A DNA stretch of 10,452 bases from assembly GCA_002371785.1 (NCBI GenBank), contig DFGU01000014.1:1-10452 (forward strand), written 5' to 3'. Below the pieces are notes generated by a model. The model saw nothing but the letters and a program-made list of their open reading frames with translations, ran no database searches and had not been told where the DNA came from. Made by a program: the position numbers and the translations under genes. Source of the DNA: Bacteroidales bacterium UBA3742 (lineage in GTDB: Bacteria > Bacteroidota > Bacteroidia > Bacteroidales > Paludibacteraceae). Below, in pieces: positions 7,231 to 10,452 of the stretch. How positions within the stretch are numbered: position 1 is the first letter of the stretch; each line of letters begins with the position of its first letter.

Positions 7231-7270
7231 TGTGTATAGTAGTTTATCTGTTTTATTCCAAAAATCGCTG

Positions 7271-7302
7271 CAAATTTACGGTTTTTTTTTGACATACGCA
7301 AA
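7271..7302 (-). promoter_or_regulatory. gyrA promoter, Bacteroidales type
   Basis: On the minus strand TTTG (7302-7299) is followed after exactly 20 bases by TAAATTTG (7278-7271), matching the -33 TTTG / -7 TAnnTTTG consensus of the Bacteroidales primary sigma factor. The spacer contains nine consecutive A. The predicted start near 7264 leaves a leader of about 34 bases before the gyrA ATG. Confidence 0.85.
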
Positions 7303-7493
7303 TATTTGGGCATTTTTTTGCGATTTTTCGTGTTTTTGGTTGTTTTTCGACACCCTGTCGATTTTTCTTCGCCATGCCCGCATATCGCAAATAAACCGCC
7401 TTTATCGCCATCATGTTCCTTCACGCGCATACGACCGTACGCTCATCCATGCGCAAACAAAAAATAATAATACACTATTTTTTTGCGAATTTA

Positions 7494-7525
7494 TTTGCAT
7501 ATATCAAAAAAATGTAGTAATTTTG
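7494..7525 (+). promoter_or_regulatory. Promoter of the DUF4160-DUF2442 cassette
   Basis: TTTG (7494-7497), a 20-base spacer with an A tract, then TAATTTTG (7518-7525), an exact -33/-7 match. The predicted transcript start near 7532 lies 20 bases before the ATG at 7552. This argues against the longer reading frame opening at 7483, which begins upstream of the promoter. Confidence 0.85.
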
Positions 7526-7551
7526 CAGCGAAAATAGAAAGCCTCAAAATA

Positions 7552-7854
7552 ATGCCAAAAATTTTTGAATATTTCGGATTCATATTTTTCTTCTATTCGA
7601 ATGAGCACGAGCCTATTCATGTACATGTGACACACCAAGGCTGTCAAAGCATATTTGAGCTTATTATGCAAAATGGCGAATTGGCAGAAATTCGGGTTCG
7701 AGAGAAAGCAGGAGAGGATCCTCTTCCTTCAAAAGATCAGAAGGTAGCTGAGGCATTTATCAAAAAGTACAGTAAGAATATCATTGCCAAATGGGTAAAG
7801 TTCTTTGTAATGAGGCAAGCGGTAAAAAGTACAACCATTAAAACCAAATTATAA
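7552..7854 (+). CDS. DUF4160 domain protein
   Basis: 100 residues from ATG at 7552-7554. This start is chosen because the promoter -7 box ends at 7525 and because the family begins with MPxIxxxxGxxxxF-like sequence: here MPKIFEYFGFIFFFYSN, then EHEPIHVHV (18-26), the hallmark acidic/His motif of DUF4160. The rest is basic and lysine-rich (REKAGEDPLPSKDQKVAEAFIKKY), consistent with a nucleic-acid-binding or partner-binding tail, but this is inference. DUF4160 genes are repeatedly found beside DUF2442 genes, as here with a 2-base gap, and such pairs resemble toxin-antitoxin modules in size and layout; biochemical function is unproven. Base composition is more AT-rich than the flanks. Confidence 0.88.
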   Translation: MPKIFEYFGFIFFFYSNEHEPIHVHVTHQGCQSIFELIMQNGELAEIRVREKAGEDPLPSKDQKVAEAFIKKYSKNIIAKWVKFFVMRQAVKSTTIKTKL

Positions 7855-7856
7855 CT

Positions 7857-8111
7857 ATGAGCAAATTGTATATTACAGGAGCAACGGATGCCGGCAATTT
7901 GTCGGTGGACTTGTTGTTCAGCGACCAGACAAGCCGCCGAGTGGATATCGGCGACTACATTCGTCGTCATCCACATCCGCAATATAATAAATACTTGGAT
8001 CCCCGCAAATTCCGTCAATTTGCGATAGAAGAAGGCAATGTGGTATGGGGTAAAAATTGGGATTTAGTATTTCCTATTGAGCAATTACACGCTGGTGTCA
8101 TTGCCGATTAA
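7857..8111 (+). CDS. DUF2442 domain protein
   Basis: 84 residues, typical size for the family. DUF2442 features: an N-terminal beta region with LLFSDQTSRRVDIGDYI (19-35), then LDPRKFRQFAIEEGNVVWGKNWDL (47-70), containing the phe-x-x-phe and VVWGxxxDL pattern, and a terminal PIEQLHAG. It starts 2 bases after the DUF4160 stop, so the two are surely co-transcribed from 7494-7525. DUF2442 resembles antitoxin-like partner proteins in some genomic contexts, but no activity can be assigned from sequence. No clear intrinsic terminator follows; transcription could run into the tRNA-Ala leader. Confidence 0.86.
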   Translation: MSKLYITGATDAGNLSVDLLFSDQTSRRVDIGDYIRRHPHPQYNKYLDPRKFRQFAIEEGNVVWGKNWDLVFPIEQLHAGVIAD

Positions 8112-8151
8112 TATAAAAGAATACACGAAATTTCATTTTTTCTGCTTTTTA

Positions 8152-8183
8152 TTTGCACATGTCGAAAAAAAGCAGTACCTTTG
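8152..8183 (+). promoter_or_regulatory. tRNA-Ala promoter, Bacteroidales type
   Basis: TTTG (8152-8155), a 20-base spacer with seven A, then TACCTTTG (8176-8183). Predicted transcript start is near 8190, leaving about 117 bases before the mature tRNA. An inverted repeat (CTGCTTTTT at 8142-8150 and AAAAAGCAG at 8167-8175) brackets the -33 box. Confidence 0.85.
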
Positions 8184-8189
8184 CACCCG

Positions 8190-8306
8190 AAATCCGAGAT
8201 TAAGATGAGTAGGGCTCCCGAAAATTTTAATTTTTGGGAAGAGGAGCAACCGTGGCGACCTAAATGCGTGTAGCGCATTTCTTCGTCGCAAACGAGTTGC
8301 GACAAA
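8190..8306 (+). other. Structured 5' leader of the tRNA-Ala transcript
   Basis: There is no reading frame of note. Three hairpins follow one another: 8216-8239 (TCCCGAAAA / TTTTTGGGA, one G-T pair), 8262-8280 (AAATGCG, loop TGTAG, CGCATTT) and 8285-8303 (GTCGCAA, loop ACGAG, TTGCGAC). The last two are perfect 7-bp stems with 5-base loops. The tRNA begins 4 bases after the last stem. The leader could be a processing or regulatory element, or carry a small RNA released by RNase P cleavage; this is inference. Confidence 0.5.
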
Positions 8307-8380
8307 GGGGTATTAGCTCATCTGGCTAGAGCGCAACACTGGCAGTGTTGAGGTGAGCGGTTCGAGTCCGCTATACTCCA
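8307..8380 (+). tRNA. tRNA-Ala (anticodon GGC)
   Basis: A complete cloverleaf: acceptor GGGGTAT (8307-8313) with ATACTCC (8373-8379); D stem GCTC (8316-8319) with GAGC (8329-8332); anticodon stem CAACA (8334-8338) with TGTTG (8346-8350) and loop CTGGCAG, anticodon GGC at 8341-8343; variable loop AGGTG; T stem AGCGG (8356-8360) with CCGCT (8368-8372) and loop TTCGAGT. The G3-T70 wobble pair is the alanine identity element. The discriminator A is at 8380 and the CCA end is not encoded, so a nucleotidyltransferase must add it. It reads GCC and GCT codons. Confidence 0.97.
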
Positions 8381-8436
8381 CAAAAGTGCAGTAAAGCGGC
8401 TCTCCCGCGCGGTTCTTAGCCGCAAGGGCACGATTA
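8381..8436 (+). other. Spacer downstream of tRNA-Ala with a GC-rich hairpin
   Basis: A 6-bp stem GCGGCT (8396-8401) / AGCCGC (8418-8423) encloses a 16-base loop that is itself GC-rich. It is not followed by a T run, so it is not a normal intrinsic terminator. It may aid 3'-end processing of the tRNA precursor. No coding potential is seen. Confidence 0.4.
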
Positions 8437-8475
8437 TTGCGACAGAGCGCAATTTTCGAGTCCGCTATACTCCAC
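8437..8475 (+). pseudogene. Degraded partial copy of the tRNA-Ala region
   Basis: A perfect 21-bp match joins 8361-8381 (T loop, T stem 3' strand, acceptor 3' strand and discriminator) to 8455-8475. Two further short matches precede it in the same order: TTGCGACA (8437-8444 versus 8297-8304) and AGAGCGCAA (8444-8452 versus 8328-8336). The anticodon arm and acceptor 5' strand are missing, so no functional tRNA can form. The two short matches alone could be chance; the 21-bp match is not. Confidence 0.75.
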
Positions 8476-8478
8476 GTC

Positions 8479-8536
8479 GGAATGGACTGCGCTAACAGAA
8501 CTTGCGCAAGGCAAGTTGGAAGCGCTCCGTCATTCC
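8479..8536 (+). other. Nested three-stem RNA-like structure
   Basis: Three co-linear stems nest: GGAATG (8479-8484) / CATTCC (8531-8536), GCGCT (8489-8493) / AGCGC (8521-8525) and AACTTGC (8499-8505) / GCAAGTT (8511-8517) with loop GCAAG. Together they would form one long interrupted hairpin just before the terminator. Its function is unknown; it could be part of a trailer RNA or a small intergenic palindromic element. No known RNA family is recognised. Confidence 0.45.
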
Positions 8537-8543
8537 TCCTTAG

Positions 8544-8577
8544 TAATAAAACAACGCACAGGGGCGTTGTTTTATTA
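8544..8577. terminator. Strong bidirectional intrinsic terminator
   Basis: A perfect 14-bp stem, TAATAAAACAACGC (8544-8557) with GCGTTGTTTTATTA (8564-8577), and a 6-base loop ACAGGG. The stem itself supplies an A run on the 5' side and a T run on the 3' side, so it can work in both directions. It ends the tRNA-Ala transcript 21 bases before the DUF4421 gene. Confidence 0.9.
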
Positions 8578-8598
8578 GTATATAGGCAAATTATTTGA

Positions 8599-9840
8599 AT
8601 GCGACGCGCGATATACATACTATCATTGCTACTATGTACGGCTCTTCCGGCTGTGGCCGCGAAGAACGCTCGCGCCGAACGGGAGCCGAGCGAGGCGCTC
8701 CGCTTTCTCTACCGTGCCGGCGAGCGCATCGACCGCCACCTCATGCACGGTATCGACACCAACTACATTACCCTACCCGAACACTGCTGGCAAGCCGCTT
8801 TCACTACGGGTATGGTGGGCATCAACTCCAACCTAACTGCCGTTTTGTCACCGACAATAGGCCGGGTACAGTTGCTCTCACGCACCTCGTCGAGCGTGGA
8901 CCTGGGTTTTCGTCTGGCCTACCGTTCGCTGGGTTTCGGCTACAGTTGGGACGCGCTGCATGCCTACTCCCAGAAATTGAGTTTCTCGTTAGGCAGCAAG
9001 CGTTTCGGACTGGACTTCCTTCACCAGAAGAGCGCCAACATACGTGGTATGATCGTACTGCCGGATTGGGCGAATAGTCCTGCGGCTCCGTTTGATCAAG
9101 GACTAATTCGTATCTCGAATACCAACCTCAGTCTATGGTATGCCCTCAATGCCGCCCATTACTCGCATCGCGCCGCGATCAGTCAGTCGTATGTCCAGCG
9201 CCGCACAGCCGGTTCGTTGTTGCTCTCGCTTTCGTATATGGCCAGCGACTTGTCGATTCACGACTCTATCAAGATTGAAGGCAAACCTATGGTAACCATG
9301 CTCATGAGCGACGTCACCCACCTGCGTACCCACCAGGTAGCACTCGGTCTGGGGTATGGCATCAACTACACACCCAACCGTGGCAAGGTGTTGCTCCACC
9401 TGGATGCGCACCTCAAACTCGTCTGCTACTCGATCGACCAGGTCACGCTCACCGTGCCCGACTCCATCGTGCTGCCCGGCGAACCCCAATACGATATCCA
9501 GCCGCAGTACCCCGTACACGTGACGGGCAACCTGCGCGCCGCCGTCAGTTGGGAGATCTGCCCATGGGCCCATATGAGCCTATTTGCCACGGCAAATAAT
9601 ATTCGCTTCACCTCCAAGAGCGACGGCAACCTGAACAAGTCGATCACGATGAGCAACTGGAACTGGCAGACCCAACTATCGCTGGGCGTACGCCTGGGCG
9701 CCGGACGTGACCGCGTACGACATGCTCTGGGCGAAGACCAACTGCCTCCGCCTGCCGTCGTTCACCAGCCGGACAGCACGCGCAAGCGGCTGCCACAGTG
9801 GTTGACCGACTATTTCTATTCACCAAGTGTACATTATTGA
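8599..9840 (+). CDS. DUF4421 family outer-membrane beta-barrel candidate
   Basis: 413 residues. The signal peptide MRRAIYILSLLLCTALPAVAA is followed by a mature part made of alternating polar/hydrophobic stretches ending in aromatic residues, with a C-terminal Tyr (SPSVHY), as in outer-membrane barrels. DUF4421-like features are DTNYITLP (53-60), the repeated beta strands of VDLGFRLAYRSLGFGYSW (100-117), and the NQSYxQKRSxGS-type segment, here SQSYVQRRTAGS (195-206). DUF4421 is a Bacteroidota family of uncharacterised envelope proteins. No catalytic motif is seen. ATG at 8599 is the first start giving a signal peptide. The following envelope gene begins at most 7 bases after its stop, suggesting joint function. 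Family assignment is from recall of its motifs. Confidence 0.8.
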   Translation: MRRAIYILSLLLCTALPAVAAKNARAEREPSEALRFLYRAGERIDRHLMHGIDTNYITLPEHCWQAAFTTGMVGINSNLTAVLSPTIGRVQLLSRTSSSVDLGFRLAYRSLGFGYSWDALHAYSQKLSFSLGSKRFGLDFLHQKSANIRGMIVLPDWANSPAAPFDQGLIRISNTNLSLWYALNAAHYSHRAAISQSYVQRRTAGSLLLSLSYMASDLSIHDSIKIEGKPMVTMLMSDVTHLRTHQVALGLGYGINYTPNRGKVLLHLDAHLKLVCYSIDQVTLTVPDSIVLPGEPQYDIQPQYPVHVTGNLRAAVSWEICPWAHMSLFATANNIRFTSKSDGNLNKSITMSNWNWQTQLSLGVRLGAGRDRVRHALGEDQLPPPAVVHQPDSTRKRLPQWLTDYFYSPSVHY

Positions 9841-9847
9841 CATGCTT

Positions 9848-10452
9848 ATGAAACGCCTACATACCCTACTCTGCCTCATCTGCATCGCCCTCACTATGGC
9901 TGCCACCACCTACTACGGTCGCGTCGTCGACGGTGCCGGTCAGCCCGTAGGCTATGCTACGGTCTTTCCGCTGGATAGCGTCATCCTGGGTACGGCTACC
10001 AACGACCGAGGTATCTTCAGTTTTGAGGCCAATCTGCCCGAGTCGGGACTGGTGATGGTCAGTTTCGTGGGCTACGAACGCAAGACCCTGCCACTCAGCC
10101 GCCTGCACGGCGATACACTGACGATCACCATCCATGAGCGTCCCATCGCGCTGGATGAGACCACCGTCTCGGCCAAGCATAAAAAGATCCGTAGCAAGCA
10201 CCGCGAGATAGCCCAACTGCTGCTCAAGGTCAACAACCAGTTGGCCAGCGAGTGGCCGGAACAATGCACCCGCTACCACGTCGTTTCCGAAGCCCGCATG
10301 ACCTCGCAGAACAGCGCCTGGGGCATGGAGCAGATGATCGCCTCGATAGTGACTATCCCCGAGGCCTCTAAGAAAGGCTCCGACTCCGTACAGCTGCATG
10401 CCGAGCACTGCAAACGCTTCTTCAAGCCCGAGATACGCCAACGCGCCAACAT
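9848..10452 (+). CDS. Secreted protein with carboxypeptidase-like regulatory domain, C-terminus cut by window edge
   Basis: 201 codons are visible, running off the right edge. ATG at 9848 gives MKRLHTLLCLICIALTMAA, a signal peptide; ATG at 9842 would add two residues and is also possible. Residues about 23-109 form a CarboxypepD_reg-like beta-sandwich: YYGRVVDGAGQPVGYATVF, GTATNDRGIFSFEA, LVMVSFVGYERKTLPL and ALDETTVSAK. In Bacteroidota this domain precedes TonB-dependent barrels or DUF5686-like envelope modules; from residue 110 the sequence (KHKKIRSKHREIAQLLLKV) does not look like a TonB plug, so a SusC-type receptor is unlikely. The full architecture is outside the window. It follows the DUF4421 gene by 1 or 7 bases and is probably co-transcribed with it. 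Confidence 0.85.
   Translation, partial: MKRLHTLLCLICIALTMAATTYYGRVVDGAGQPVGYATVFPLDSVILGTATNDRGIFSFEANLPESGLVMVSFVGYERKTLPLSRLHGDTLTITIHERPIALDETTVSAKHKKIRSKHREIAQLLLKVNNQLASEWPEQCTRYHVVSEARMTSQNSAWGMEQMIASIVTIPEASKKGSDSVQLHAEHCKRFFKPEIRQRAN

Larger units (their letters stand above)
7231..7551. other. Divergent intergenic region between gyrA and the DUF4160 gene
   Basis: A T/A-rich stretch of 321 bases with no credible gene. It holds the minus-strand gyrA promoter (7271-7302) and the plus-strand DUF4160 promoter (7494-7525). A short perfect inverted repeat, TCGACA-CCC-TGTCGA (7347-7361), is followed by five T on the plus strand; it could be a weak terminator for plus-strand transcription or a protein-binding site. 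Otherwise I see only homopolymeric T runs. Confidence 0.7.

Noticed and set aside
6046..7239. Plus-strand open frame (397 codons) antisense to the gyrA 5' half
   Set aside because: Shadow of gyrA; no promoter, no recognisable domain, and the complementary frame is a fully conserved protein.
7347..7361. Intrinsic terminator in the gyrA-DUF4160 region
   Set aside because: The stem is only 6 bp with a 3-base loop, and no gene ends upstream on the plus strand; kept only as a note on the intergenic region.
7483..7551. Longer start for the DUF4160 protein (23 extra residues)
   Set aside because: That start precedes the promoter boxes at 7494-7525, and the family begins at MPKIFEYFG, encoded from 7552.
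8307..8475. tmRNA (ssrA) reading of the alanine tRNA-like ends
   Set aside because: The first copy is a complete tRNA with an anticodon arm, and the second lacks an acceptor 5' strand; no tag-peptide frame is visible between them.
8313..8618. Minus-strand open frame across tRNA-Ala
   Set aside because: It runs through a perfect tRNA and the terminator; the YSGLEPLTSTLP-like end is the familiar artefact of translating a tRNA antisense strand.
9866..10441. Minus-strand open frame antisense to the carboxypeptidase-like-domain gene
   Set aside because: The plus-strand frame has a signal peptide and domain motifs and follows the DUF4421 gene directly; the antisense frame has neither.

Overview
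The window looks like a chromosomal piece of a member of the order Bacteroidales (phylum Bacteroidota). The evidence is three promoters with the Bacteroidales-type -33 TTTG / -7 TAnnTTTG boxes, the absence of clear Shine-Dalgarno sequences, several families largely confined to this phylum (DUF3109, DUF4421, CarboxypepD_reg-like envelope proteins), and core proteins that read as Bacteroidales-like. I cannot place it to genus. Most coding DNA is moderately GC-rich; a short plus-strand cassette at 7552-8111 is visibly more AT-rich.

Left part, 1-7230, minus strand: seven tightly packed genes transcribed right to left from a promoter at 7271-7302, in the order gyrA, a secreted TPR protein, ruvX, def, mntP, a DUF3109 protein and cinA (cut by the left edge). 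Gaps are 1, 12, 69, 43, -1 and 12 bases, so a single operon or a few overlapping transcripts is likely. The genes cover DNA topology, a RuvC-fold nuclease, N-terminal protein maturation, manganese export and pyridine-nucleotide salvage. Three of the junctions (ruvX-def, def-mntP, DUF3109-cinA) and one site inside cinA carry degenerate 7-bp or 8-bp tandem arrays that supply stop, start or coding sequence.

Middle part, 7231-8598: a T-rich divergent intergenic region holds the gyrA promoter and a plus-strand promoter for a two-gene cassette, DUF4160-DUF2442, a recurrent small gene pair of unknown function. A third promoter of the same extended type then precedes a leader with three hairpins, a complete tRNA-Ala(GGC), a broken second copy of the tRNA 3' part, a nested stem structure and a strong bidirectional terminator at 8544-8577.

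Right part, 8599-10452, plus strand: a DUF4421 outer-membrane beta-barrel candidate is followed closely by a signal-peptide protein with a carboxypeptidase-like regulatory domain, cut by the right edge. These are probably co-transcribed cell-envelope genes.

Most noteworthy are the repeated exact period-7/8 arrays of differing unit sequence embedded in a housekeeping operon, the extended similarity shared by the three promoters, and the tRNA-Ala locus with its partial duplicate and unusual hairpins. I did not find convincing evidence of a large novel system, CRISPR array, insertion sequence or prophage.
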